63,789 nucleotides of DNA, taken from contig JAGWVN010000008.1 of assembly GCA_018970865.1 (NCBI GenBank), forward strand, positions 1 through 63,789, given 5' to 3'. Shown piece after piece: positions 37,623 to 45,859 of the stretch. Under the pieces are notes generated by a model. It did not search any database. It saw only the letters and a list, made by a program, of their open reading frames with translations, and was not told the DNA's origin. Position 1 is the first letter of the stretch, and each line of letters begins with the position of its first letter. The translations under genes and the position numbers were made by a program. Origin of the DNA: Betaproteobacteria bacterium. Lineage in GTDB: Bacteria > Pseudomonadota > Gammaproteobacteria > Burkholderiales > Burkholderiaceae_E.

Positions 37623-39170
37623 GTGGCGCCTGATCCGGCCGACATCCTGCCCATCCTCACCGAGGGCGATCCGCGGCTGGCCGCCGTGGCCGCGCCGGTG
37701 CGATTTCCCGACGAGGCGCTGCCGGGCGTGCTGCGCCGGCTGCATGCCACGCTTGCCGATTTCCGCGAACGCGCCGGTTTCGGCCGGGCGATGGCCGCGC
37801 CCCAGGTGGGCATCGGGCTGCGCATCATCGCCATGCAGCTCGGCGCCACGCCGTTTGCGCTGATCAATCCGCGCATCACCCGCGTCAGCGCCGACCGTGT
37901 CGCGCTGTGGGACGACTGCCTGAGCGTGCCTGACCGGCTGGTGCGGGTGAGCCGGCATCGCAGCATCGACCTGGTCTATCACGACGAGGCGGGCCGCGAG
38001 CGGCACTGGCGCGAGCTGCCCCTGGCGCTGGCCGAGCTCGTGCAGCACGAGATCGATCATCTCGACGGCATCCTGATGTCGGCGCGGGCCCACGGCCCCG
38101 ATGCGGTGCGGCCGATCCGCGAGCGCGCCTCGCTGGTCGAGGCTGCCCGCCCCGCGCACCGGCTCTCGCTGACCCGCATCGCGGCGGCGGCGGCCGACAT
38201 CCCGCCGCCCTTTCGCGACAGCCCGCAGTATGTCTGCGAGCCGCTGGCCGAGGCGCTCGGCTGCCGGCTCACGCTCAAGCTCGAGTGCCTGAACCCCATC
38301 CGCAGTTTCAAGGCCCGTGGCGCGAGCGTGCTGCTGGCCGACCTCGCGCGCGCCGGCGAGCGCGGACCGATCGTCTGCGCGAGCGCCGGCAACTGGGGGC
38401 AGGCGGTGGCCTGGGCCGGGCGCGCGCTCGGCCTGCCGGTCACGGTGTTCGCGTCGCATGCCGCCAATCCGCTGAAGGTGGCGCGCATGCGCGCGCTCGG
38501 GGCCGAGGTGCGTCACGCCGGCGCCGACTTCGATGCCGCTAAGGACGCGGCGAAGGCCTGGGCCGCGGCGGGCGGCGCTCGCATGATCGAGGATGGTCGC
38601 GAGCCCCAGACTGCCGAGGGTCACGGCAGCATCGCGGTCGAGATGCTCGGGCGCGGCGAGGCCTTCGACGCGGTGCTGGTGCCGCTGGGCAACGGGGCGC
38701 TGCTGGCCGGCATCGCGCGCTGGTTCAAGGCGGCCTCGCCGGCCACCCGGGTGATCGGGGTGTGCGCGCAGGGCGCGCCCGCCATGGCGCTCAGCTGGCA
38801 GGCCGGCCATCCGGTGTCCACCGCCAGCGCCGACACCATCGCCGATGGCATCGCGGTGCGCGTGCCGGTGCCCGAGGCGCTCGCCGACCTTGACGGTCTG
38901 GTCGACGAGATCATGCAGGTGTCCGATGCCGACATCATCGCCGCCATGCGCCTGGCCTTCGCGCATGCCGGGCTGGTGCTCGAGCCCTCCGGCGCGGTCG
39001 GCCTGGCCGGCGTGCTCGCGCTGCGCGAGCGGCTCGCCGGCCAGTCGGTGGCCACCGTGCTGTGCGGCAGCAATCTCGCCCCCGCGGATGAGGCGCTGCT
39101 GCTCCAGGCGCCCGCCGATCGGGACGCGCCGCCGGGCAGTCCGGGTCAGGCCGCGTCCAGACTCGGGTAG
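37623..39170 (+). CDS. Fusion: peptide-deformylase-like domain plus PLP-dependent serine/threonine dehydratase-like domain
   Basis: One uninterrupted frame of 515 codons (GTG at 37623, 8 bp after the ligase stop) carries two enzyme domains. Residues 1-170 resemble peptide deformylase: AMAAPQVGIG (Gln61), WDDCLSVPD (Cys99; EGCLS is usual) and QHEIDHLDG (His142, Glu143, His146), so the expected metal and catalytic residues are present. Residues about 178-515 are a fold-type II PLP enzyme: SFKARGA (Lys230), CASAGNWGQAVAWA, PLGNGALLAGI and VLCGSNLAPA, as in threonine/serine ammonia-lyases. The two can be separate proteins only if an internal start (ATG 38075) is used, since no stop lies between them. 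I do not know a described enzyme with this architecture. Confidence 0.85.
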   Translation: MAPDPADILPILTEGDPRLAAVAAPVRFPDEALPGVLRRLHATLADFRERAGFGRAMAAPQVGIGLRIIAMQLGATPFALINPRITRVSADRVALWDDCLSVPDRLVRVSRHRSIDLVYHDEAGRERHWRELPLALAELVQHEIDHLDGILMSARAHGPDAVRPIRERASLVEAARPAHRLSLTRIAAAAADIPPPFRDSPQYVCEPLAEALGCRLTLKLECLNPIRSFKARGASVLLADLARAGERGPIVCASAGNWGQAVAWAGRALGLPVTVFASHAANPLKVARMRALGAEVRHAGADFDAAKDAAKAWAAAGGARMIEDGREPQTAEGHGSIAVEMLGRGEAFDAVLVPLGNGALLAGIARWFKAASPATRVIGVCAQGAPAMALSWQAGHPVSTASADTIADGIAVRVPVPEALADLDGLVDEIMQVSDADIIAAMRLAFAHAGLVLEPSGAVGLAGVLALRERLAGQSVATVLCGSNLAPADEALLLQAPADRDAPPGSPGQAASRLG

Positions 39171-40237
39171 TCGGTGTACCCGACCGCGCTCTGCCCGTAG
39201 TAGGTCTGCGGGTTGGCGGTGGCCAGCGGCGCGTTGCGGCGCAGCCGCTCGGGCAGGTCGGGATTGCCGATGAAGGGCACGCCGAAGGCCACCGCGTCGG
39301 CCGCGCCCTGGGCCACGGCATCGAGCGCCATCTCCCGGGTGTAGCGGTTGTTGGCCACATAGGCGCCGCGGAAGCGCCGCCGGGCAAGCGCGAAATCGAA
39401 GCCCTCGAGGTTGCGGGTGCTGCCGGTCTGGCCCTCGACGAAGTCGATGAAGGCGATGCCGCGTTCGCTGAGGGCATCGACCAGCGTGCCGTAGGTGGCC
39501 TGCGGGTTGGAGTCCTGGCCGCAGTTGTTGGCATTGGTCACCGGCGAGAGCCGGATGCCGACCCGGTCCTTGCCGAACACGCCGATGCAGGCATCGATGA
39601 TCGACAGGGTGAGGCGCAGCCGGTTGGCGATGCTGCCGCCCCACTCGTCGGTGCGGTGGTTGGTGGCGTCGCGCATGAACTGCTCGAGCAGGTAGCCGTT
39701 GCCGCCGTGCAGCTCGACGCCGTCGAAGCCGGCGCGTTGCGCGATCAGCGCGGCCTGGCGCCACTGCTCGATCAGCACCGGAATCTCGTGGGTCTCCAGC
39801 GCCCGCGGCGCGACGCGGTCCTTCTTGCCGGCGGGGGTGCGCACGATGCCGCCCGGGTTCACCGCCGAACAGGACACCGGCAGCGCGCCATCGGGCTGGA
39901 AGTCGGGATGGGAGATCGATCCGACATGCCAGAGCTGCGCGACGATGCGCCCGCCGGCAGCATGCACCGCATCGGTCACCAGCTGCCAGCCAGCCTGCTG
40001 GGCCGCGCTGTACATGCCCGGGGTGTCGACATAACCCTTGCCCTGCGGGCTGACCTGGGTGGCCTCGCTGATGATCAGCCCGGCGCTGGCGCGCTGGGCG
40101 TAGTAGGTGGCGTTGAGCGCGTGCGGCACATCGCCGTCGGGCAGCGCGTGGCAGCGGGTGAGCGGCGACATGAAGACCCGGTTGGCGCAATCGATGGCGC
40201 CGATGCGCACGGGCGAGAAGAGGTCGGGGGCGGTCAT
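39146..40237 (-). CDS. Old yellow enzyme family alkene reductase (NemA-like)
   Basis: This 363-aa FMN protein reduces activated C=C bonds, and sometimes nitro compounds, with NAD(P)H. Motifs: LFSPVRIGAIDCANRVFMSPLTR, ISEATQVSPQGKGY, QLWHVGSISHPD, FDGVELHGGNGYLLEQFM and NHRTDEWGGSIANR. The His/Asn pair of the ligand site would be in GVELHGGNGYL. Its 3' end overlaps the convergent fusion gene by 25 bp. A second old-yellow-enzyme gene lies at 45860. Divergent from the TauE-like gene. Confidence 0.93.
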   Translation of the reverse strand: MTAPDLFSPVRIGAIDCANRVFMSPLTRCHALPDGDVPHALNATYYAQRASAGLIISEATQVSPQGKGYVDTPGMYSAAQQAGWQLVTDAVHAAGGRIVAQLWHVGSISHPDFQPDGALPVSCSAVNPGGIVRTPAGKKDRVAPRALETHEIPVLIEQWRQAALIAQRAGFDGVELHGGNGYLLEQFMRDATNHRTDEWGGSIANRLRLTLSIIDACIGVFGKDRVGIRLSPVTNANNCGQDSNPQATYGTLVDALSERGIAFIDFVEGQTGSTRNLEGFDFALARRRFRGAYVANNRYTREMALDAVAQGAADAVAFGVPFIGNPDLPERLRRNAPLATANPQTYYGQSAVGYTDYPSLDAA

Positions 40238-40335
40238 CGTCGAAGGTCCGGATTGAGGGCGGTGGAGCTGCGAACGATAGCAGCGCGGATGCCGCGAGCC
40301 GGCTGGCCGCGTTCCGAGGCGTATGATCGCGGCCC

Positions 40336-41139
40336 ATGTCCTGGATCACCTGGCTCGCGGCCTATCTCGCGATCGGCGCCGTCATCGGTTTTCTCGCCGG
40401 GCTGCTCGGAATCGGTGGCGGGCTCACCCTGGTGCCCATCCTGTCGGCGATCTTCGCCGCGCAGTCGCTGAGCAGCGACCACATCGTGCACATGGCGCTG
40501 GCCACCGCCATGGCCTCGGTGGTGTTCACCTCGAGTTCCAGCGTGCTCGCGCACCACCGGCTCGGTTCGGTTGACTGGACCATCGTGCGCCGCATCGCGC
40601 CGGCGATGGTCGCCGGCAGCTTCATCGCCACGGTGATGTCCGGCTGGCTGCCGCAGCGGGTGCTCGCGATCGGCTTTGCGCTGGTGGTCTATGGTGGCGC
40701 CACCCAGATGCTGCTTGGCCGCAAGCCTGCGCCCGGCAGCGGGCTGCCGCGCACGCCGGTGCTGGTGGCCATCGGGGTGGTGGTCGGCGTGATCTGCGGG
40801 TTGGCTTCGGCGGGCGGCGCATTTCTCACCGTGCCGCTGATGCTCGCCTGGGGGGTGGTGCTGTCTCGCGCGATCGGCACGGCGGCCGCCATCGGCGTGC
40901 CGGTGGCGGTGGTCGGCATGATCGGCCATGTGATCGCCGGCTGGGGCGTGCCCGGTCTGCCGGCGTGGAGCCTGGGCTTCATCTACCTGCCGGCGCTGGT
41001 CGCCGTGGTGGCGGCCAGCGTGCTGACCGCCCCTTTTGGCGCGCGCCTGGCCCATCGCATGCCGGTGGCGCTGCTCAAGCGCATCTTCGCGGTGCTGCTG
41101 TACGCGCTCGCCACCAAGATGATCATCACCTACGGCTGA
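40336..41139 (+). CDS. TauE/SafE-family sulfite/anion exporter-like membrane protein
   Basis: This 267-aa polytopic inner-membrane protein has about eight hydrophobic segments. The duplicated family motif appears as GFLAGLLGIGGGLTLVPIL at the N-terminal half and ICGLASAGGAFLTVPLML in the second half. Family members move sulfite, sulfoacetate or other organosulfonate-related anions. No sulfonate-degradation gene is adjacent, so the substrate is undefined. Divergent from the alkene reductase gene, convergent with the acetyltransferase gene. Confidence 0.9.
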   Translation: MSWITWLAAYLAIGAVIGFLAGLLGIGGGLTLVPILSAIFAAQSLSSDHIVHMALATAMASVVFTSSSSVLAHHRLGSVDWTIVRRIAPAMVAGSFIATVMSGWLPQRVLAIGFALVVYGGATQMLLGRKPAPGSGLPRTPVLVAIGVVVGVICGLASAGGAFLTVPLMLAWGVVLSRAIGTAAAIGVPVAVVGMIGHVIAGWGVPGLPAWSLGFIYLPALVAVVAASVLTAPFGARLAHRMPVALLKRIFAVLLYALATKMIITYG

Positions 41140-41148
41140 GCGCCGGGG

Positions 41149-41703
41149 TCAGGCCGGCGGGCTGCGGTCGGCGTCGCCCGCCTCGTACTGCATCATCACC
41201 ACATCGAGCCAGCGCTCGAACTTCCACCCTACCGCGCGCAGCATGCCGGCCATTCGGAACCCGCAGGCCGCGTGCAGGGCGATCGAGCCGGTGTTGGCGC
41301 TGTCGCCGATCACCGCCAGCACCTGACGGCAGCCGCGCTGCGCGCAGCGCGCCAGCAGTGCCTCGAGCAGCCGTCGGCCCACGCCGCGGCCGATCGCCTC
41401 GGGCGCAATGTAGATCGAGTCCTCGACGGTGAAGCGATAGGCGGGGCGGGTGCGGAACCAGTTGGCGTAGGCGTAGCCGAGCACCACGCCGTCCTGCTCG
41501 GCGACCAGCCAGGCGAAGCCGTTGCCCAGCACATCGGCGCGCCGCCGCCGCATCTCCTCCAGCGCCGGCGGTTCCAGTTCGAAGGTGCCGGTACCGTGCA
41601 GCACATGGTGGGCGTAGATCGCCTGGATGCGCGGCAGGTCGTCGTCGCGGCTGTCGCGGATGTTGACCGGCAGCGTGGCCGGGCGGGAGGCGGTATCGTT
41701 CAT
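41149..41703 (-). CDS. GNAT N-acetyltransferase, phosphinothricin/methionine-sulfoximine acetyltransferase type
   Basis: This 184-aa protein has IRDSRDDDLPRIQAIYAHHVLHGTGTFEL, YAYANWFRTRPAYRFTVEDSIYI, the acetyl-CoA loop GRGVGRRLLEALL, and NTGSIALHAACGFRMAGMLRAVGWKFERWLDVVMMQ. That is the Pat/YncA subgroup pattern, which acetylates amino-acid analogues such as methionine sulfoximine. ATG at 41703 follows the expected family start. It is divergent from the SDR gene (53 bp). Confidence 0.92.
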   Translation of the reverse strand: MNDTASRPATLPVNIRDSRDDDLPRIQAIYAHHVLHGTGTFELEPPALEEMRRRRADVLGNGFAWLVAEQDGVVLGYAYANWFRTRPAYRFTVEDSIYIAPEAIGRGVGRRLLEALLARCAQRGCRQVLAVIGDSANTGSIALHAACGFRMAGMLRAVGWKFERWLDVVMMQYEAGDADRSPPA

Positions 41704-41756
41704 GGCTTGGCGGACGGTGGGCGTCCGCGGCATCGCGGACACGCGGGGAGGATACG

Positions 41757-42563
41757 ATGGATCTCGGACTCGGCGGCAAGGTGGTGGTGGTGACGGGCGG
41801 CAGCAAGGGCATCGGCCTTTCCTGCGCGCAGGGCTTTCTGGCCGAGGGCGCGCGGGTGGCGATCGTCTCGCGCGATGCCGGCAACCTCGCGCGTGGCCGC
41901 GCGGCGCTGCTGCAGGCGGTGCCGGCCGCGGCAGCGCCCGGTCGGCTGATGGCGTTCGCCGGCGAGATGGCCGACCCGGCCGCGGTCAATGCCATGGTGG
42001 CGGCGGTGGAGTCGGGCCTGGGCCCGATCGATGTGCTGGTCACCTCGGCTGGCGCCGCGCGCCGCACCCCGCCCGACGAGCTCGAGCCCGCGGCCTGGCG
42101 CGCCGCCATGGACGCGAAGTACTTCAGCTATGTCTTTCCCCTCGACGCGATCATCAAGCGCATGGCCGCGCGCGGCGCGGGCTGCGTGGTCAATGTCATC
42201 GGCGCGGGCGGCAAGGTGGCCAGCCCGGTGCACATGCCCGGTGGCGCGGCCAATGCCGCGCTGATGCTCGTGACCGCGGGCATGGCCAGCGCCTATGCCG
42301 GCAAGGGCATCCGGGTGAATGCGGTGAACCCCGGCCTCACCCTCACCGAGCGGCTCAAGGAAGGCATGCAGGCCGACGCCCGCATGCAGGGCATCAGCCC
42401 CGAGGAGGCCCTCACCCGCGCCAAGGCGCGGCTGCCGCTGGGCCGCATCGCCACGCCCGAGGAGATCGCCAACGCGGTGCTGTTCCTGGCCTCCGACAAG
42501 GCGAGCTATGTCTCGGGCGCCATCCTGTCGATGGACGGCGCGGTCAATCCGATCGTGGTCTGA
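41757..42563 (+). CDS. Short-chain dehydrogenase/reductase
   Basis: This 268-aa Rossmann protein begins LGGKVVVVTGGSKGIGLSCAQGFLAEGARVAIVSRD. SRD after the second strand and the GGSKGIG loop suit NADP(H). The usual catalytic Tyr of YxxxK is not visible: where it is expected the sequence reads HMPGGAANAALML. That is an uncommon departure and may mean altered chemistry or a non-catalytic role. The C-terminal RIATPEEIANAVLFLASDKASYVSGAILSMDGA is standard. It is convergent with the ABC permease gene. Confidence 0.85.
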   Translation: MDLGLGGKVVVVTGGSKGIGLSCAQGFLAEGARVAIVSRDAGNLARGRAALLQAVPAAAAPGRLMAFAGEMADPAAVNAMVAAVESGLGPIDVLVTSAGAARRTPPDELEPAAWRAAMDAKYFSYVFPLDAIIKRMAARGAGCVVNVIGAGGKVASPVHMPGGAANAALMLVTAGMASAYAGKGIRVNAVNPGLTLTERLKEGMQADARMQGISPEEALTRAKARLPLGRIATPEEIANAVLFLASDKASYVSGAILSMDGAVNPIVV

Positions 42564-42588
42564 TCGGGCCGCCCACGGGGCGCGTCGA

Positions 42589-43425
42589 TCAGCTCTTGAC
42601 CGCCCCGGCGGTGAGCCCCGAGACCATGTAGCGCTTGAAGGCGTAGTAGATCGCCGCCGGCGGCAGCGCGTAGAGCACGCCGGTGGCCATCAGCAGCTCC
42701 CAGGGCGAGTCGTCGGCCGACAGGAACAGACCCAGCGCCACCGCCACGGTGATGTCCTTTTCGTCCGAGAGCAGCAGGAAGGCGTAGAGGTACTCGTTCC
42801 AGGCCAGCAGCACCGCGTACACGCCAATGGCCACCAGCGAGGGCGTCATCAGCGGGAGGTACACCAGCCGGAAGAGCTGGCCGGCGCTGGCGCCGTCGAC
42901 GATCGCGGCTTCGTCGAGCTCCACCGGCAGCTTGTCGGAGGCCTGCTTGAGCACCCAGATTGCGTAGGGCGCGGCCAGCGTGACCATGGCCAGGATCATC
43001 GACCAGCGGTTGTTCAGCAGGCCGTACAGGCCCATGGTCTTGTACATCGGCACCGCGAGGAAGGCCGCCGGGATGAAGTAGGTGAACAGCGCCGCGTTCA
43101 TCACCCAGCGCCCGCCACGCACCCGCAGCCGGCTGATGGCGAAGGCCGCCATGGTGGCCACCACCAGGGTGAGCACGCCCGTGGCCGCCGCGATCAGCAC
43201 GCTGGAGCCGATCTGCGACCAGAAGTTGCCCAGGTAGTGGTGCTGCTGGGTGAGCACGAGCTCGACATTTCGCAGCGTGGGCGTGGCCGGCCACAGCCGC
43301 CCCGAGAAGGCGCTGTCCTTGGTCGACAGCGCGAACAGCAGCATGTGGTAGATGGGCAGCAGCGTCCAGAGCAGCACCGGGATGCCCACCAGCCACAGGC
43401 CGGCTTCATTGAGCAGCTTGCGCAT
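42589..43425 (-). CDS. Sugar ABC transporter permease, MalG-type
   Basis: This 278-aa inner-membrane protein has six hydrophobic segments. The EAA cytoplasmic loop is present as LDEAAIVDGASAGQLFRLVYLPLMTPS, the site that docks with the transporter ATPase. It forms a carbohydrate-type importer with the MalF-type protein (10 bp upstream) and the binding protein. No ATP-binding subunit gene is adjacent. A terminal VSGLTAGAVKS tail is typical of this family. Confidence 0.93.
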   Translation of the reverse strand: MRKLLNEAGLWLVGIPVLLWTLLPIYHMLLFALSTKDSAFSGRLWPATPTLRNVELVLTQQHHYLGNFWSQIGSSVLIAAATGVLTLVVATMAAFAISRLRVRGGRWVMNAALFTYFIPAAFLAVPMYKTMGLYGLLNNRWSMILAMVTLAAPYAIWVLKQASDKLPVELDEAAIVDGASAGQLFRLVYLPLMTPSLVAIGVYAVLLAWNEYLYAFLLLSDEKDITVAVALGLFLSADDSPWELLMATGVLYALPPAAIYYAFKRYMVSGLTAGAVKS

Positions 43426-43435
43426 CAGGCCGGCC

Positions 43436-44323
43436 TCAGTCGTCGTGCGGGCCGCGCGACAGCCGCTTCATCATGAAGAACACCAGCGGCAGCACCAGCG
43501 GCATGGCCGCCACGATGGTGGCCATGGCCATGTCGACCTGATCGAGCCGCAGATAGCGGATGCCCAGGGTGGCCAGCACATGGGTGAGATCCGACGGACC
43601 TCCGCCGGTGAGCAGGTACACGCTGTTGAAGTCGCCCAGCGTCCAGATCATGGAGAGCAGGGTGCAGGTGATGTACAGCGTGCGGATCGACGGCCAGGTG
43701 ATGTGGGCGAACTGCTGGCGGCGGGTGGCGCCATCGACGGCCGCGGCCTCGTAGAGATCCTTGCTGATGGCCAGCCGCCCGGTGACCAGAATGAGCGTCC
43801 AGAAGGGCAGCGACTTCCAGATGTGCACCATGCCGGCCATCGCGAAGGCGATCCAGCGGTCGTTCAGCCAGTTGGGGCCGTCCAGGCCGGTGAGCCGGAA
43901 ATAGACGCTGTTGATCACGCCCCACTCGGGGTTGAGCATGAAGCGGAAGGACAGGATGGTGGGGATGGAGGGCACTGCCCAGGGCAGGATGAACAGCACC
44001 GCCACAATGCGGATCCACCAGCGCTCGTGCACGAAGAAGCCCGAGAGGAACAGCGCCAGCACGAACTTGATGTTCACCACCACCAGCAGGAACAGCGCGG
44101 AGTTGATGACCGCGTTGCCGAAGACCGGGTCCTGCCACAGCCGCAGGTAGCTGTCGGGGTGGCGGGCCAGCCAGAACCCGTAGAGCACCGGGTAGAGCAC
44201 GAACAGCAGGAACACCAGCACATAGGGCGCGATCATCAGCAGCCCCACGGTGTTCCACGATGCCGGGCGCAGCGGGCCGACCCGCGAGGGTCGGCCCGTC
44301 AGCACGGTGCCTGCCGCCGCCAC
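43436..44323 (-). CDS. Sugar ABC transporter permease, MalF-type
   Basis: This 295-aa protein has six membrane spans and the EAA loop YEAAAVDGATRRQQFAHITWPS. The GTG at 44323, 2 bp after the binding-protein stop, is the only start that avoids deep overlap. Its N-terminus (SWNTVGLLMIAPYVLVFLLFVLYPVL) fits the first span. It is translated in series with the binding protein and the MalG-type permease. Confidence 0.92.
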   Translation of the reverse strand: MAAAGTVLTGRPSRVGPLRPASWNTVGLLMIAPYVLVFLLFVLYPVLYGFWLARHPDSYLRLWQDPVFGNAVINSALFLLVVVNIKFVLALFLSGFFVHERWWIRIVAVLFILPWAVPSIPTILSFRFMLNPEWGVINSVYFRLTGLDGPNWLNDRWIAFAMAGMVHIWKSLPFWTLILVTGRLAISKDLYEAAAVDGATRRQQFAHITWPSIRTLYITCTLLSMIWTLGDFNSVYLLTGGGPSDLTHVLATLGIRYLRLDQVDMAMATIVAAMPLVLPLVFFMMKRLSRGPHDD

Positions 44324-44325
44324 TG

Positions 44326-45702
44326 TCAGCTGCCGGCGACCTGGATGGCGCGCGCGATCAGCTCGTCGGCGGCGCGCTCGGGCGTCCACTTGTCGTTGAC
44401 CACCCGGCTCATCGCCTTGGCCCACACATTCTCGTTGTTGAGGATGGTGAACTTCCAGTTGCGGGTGAACGGGAAGGTGCCGGTACCGGCGCGGAACTGG
44501 TCGGAGACCGCCTTGCGGTGCTTGTCGGTGCCGGTCCAGAAGTCGCGGTCGGCGGCGGCCTTGGTCACCGGGTACCAGCGGCCCAGCGCGCCCTCGGTGT
44601 AGGGCGTGAGGTTGGCCTCCTCCATCATGAAGGCGAGGAATTCCCGGGCCCGCTTCTCGTTCTTCGCGCCGGCGAAGGCCACCGCCAGCTTGATCGCCGC
44701 GAGGTAGCTGGCCGGCTTGCCGTCGGGCTTGTTCGGCCACTGGGCGGTGGCGATCAGCTCCTCGTAGTTGCGCTTGGCCTGCGCCCGCTGCTCGGCATTG
44801 AGCGTGGCGTTGTTCATGTCGTCGAGCCACTTGGCCGCGATCGAGATCGTGGCGTTGTGGGTCATCAGCGTGGTCTTGTTGTGGAAGGCGACATTGTTGT
44901 CGGGGTCCTTCCAGCTGATCGACGAGGGCGGCGTGCAGCCCTTGGCCATGATGTCGGTGTAGTCCTTGAGCGCCGCGATCAGGCCGGCGCGATTCTTCGC
45001 CTCGCCGAGCGTGACCTTGCCGTTGTCATCGACCACCTGGACATTGTGGGCCAGCATGAACTGGTGGAAGCTGAAGAACGAGTCGGTGCCATCCACGCCC
45101 ATCGGGTGACCGATCGCGAAGGTGCGCTTGCCGGTCTTCTGGCGGTGCGCCGGCTGGACCTTGTCGCACCAGAAGCTCCAGTACTCCTTCCAGCCCTTCG
45201 GGATGTCCTCGGGCTTGAAGCCGGCCTCGGCGAGCATGTCGGTCCAGTACTGGATGTGCATGGTCTGCTGGTAGACCGGCACCGCGTAGTAGGCCTTCTT
45301 GCCCCCCGGCCCCGGCAGCAGCGCGGTGGAGAGGGTGTTGGGCAGGAACTTGTCCTTCATCGGGTTGAGCACCGACGACAGGTCGAGCAGCTTGCCTTCG
45401 CTTGCCCACTTGCCGGCCACCTGGAAGTCGAAGGTATGGCCGAAGGCGACATCCGGCGGCGAGCGGGAATCGAGCGCGGCCACGGTCTTGGGAATGACAT
45501 CCTGCACCGGGTAGAGCGAGAGCTCGACCTTCACGCCGGTCTTCTGCTCGAACCGGTAGATCATGGTGTCGAGGGCGCGGTCTTCGGCCGGATAGAAGCC
45601 CTTGGTGAACCAGACCACCAGCTTTTCCTGGGCGGCGGCAGGGCTGCCGACGAGCGCGAGTGCCGACGCGGCGAGTGCGCCGGCGAGTGCTTTCCTGAGC
45701 AT
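44326..45702 (-). CDS. Sugar ABC transporter periplasmic substrate-binding protein
   Basis: This 458-aa extracellular solute-binding protein (family 1) has a signal peptide (LRKALAGALAASALALVGSPAAAQ). LVVWFTKGFYPAEDRALDTMIYRFEQKTGVKVELSL follows. Trp/Tyr-rich segments (HIQYWTDMLAEAGF, KGWKEYWSFWCDK, GRWYPVT) suit carbohydrate stacking, although the ligand is unknown. An AAAGGAGGAG ribosome-binding site sits just upstream of ATG 45702, suggesting strong expression. It heads the three-gene importer unit. The gap to the old-yellow-enzyme gene upstream is 157 bp. Confidence 0.93.
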   Translation of the reverse strand: MLRKALAGALAASALALVGSPAAAQEKLVVWFTKGFYPAEDRALDTMIYRFEQKTGVKVELSLYPVQDVIPKTVAALDSRSPPDVAFGHTFDFQVAGKWASEGKLLDLSSVLNPMKDKFLPNTLSTALLPGPGGKKAYYAVPVYQQTMHIQYWTDMLAEAGFKPEDIPKGWKEYWSFWCDKVQPAHRQKTGKRTFAIGHPMGVDGTDSFFSFHQFMLAHNVQVVDDNGKVTLGEAKNRAGLIAALKDYTDIMAKGCTPPSSISWKDPDNNVAFHNKTTLMTHNATISIAAKWLDDMNNATLNAEQRAQAKRNYEELIATAQWPNKPDGKPASYLAAIKLAVAFAGAKNEKRAREFLAFMMEEANLTPYTEGALGRWYPVTKAAADRDFWTGTDKHRKAVSDQFRAGTGTFPFTRNWKFTILNNENVWAKAMSRVVNDKWTPERAADELIARAIQVAGS

Positions 45703-45859
45703 GTCTCCTCCTTTGGGGGTGCGGGCCCGGTCTGCGCCGGGCGTGCCGCGCAGTGTCACCGGGCCGGCAGGCCGAGTCAAATCGACCCGCCGAGGCACGC
45801 CGCCGGCGGCAGGGTGGCCTGTGCGGCCGGGCGGCGGGCCGCCCGGTTCGCCGCCGGCC

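Noticed and set aside
45827-45846. GC-rich 9-bp hairpin after the second old-yellow-enzyme gene
   Set aside because: No T-run follows and the loop would be only 2 bases. It may be chance in GC-rich DNA; not called as a terminator.
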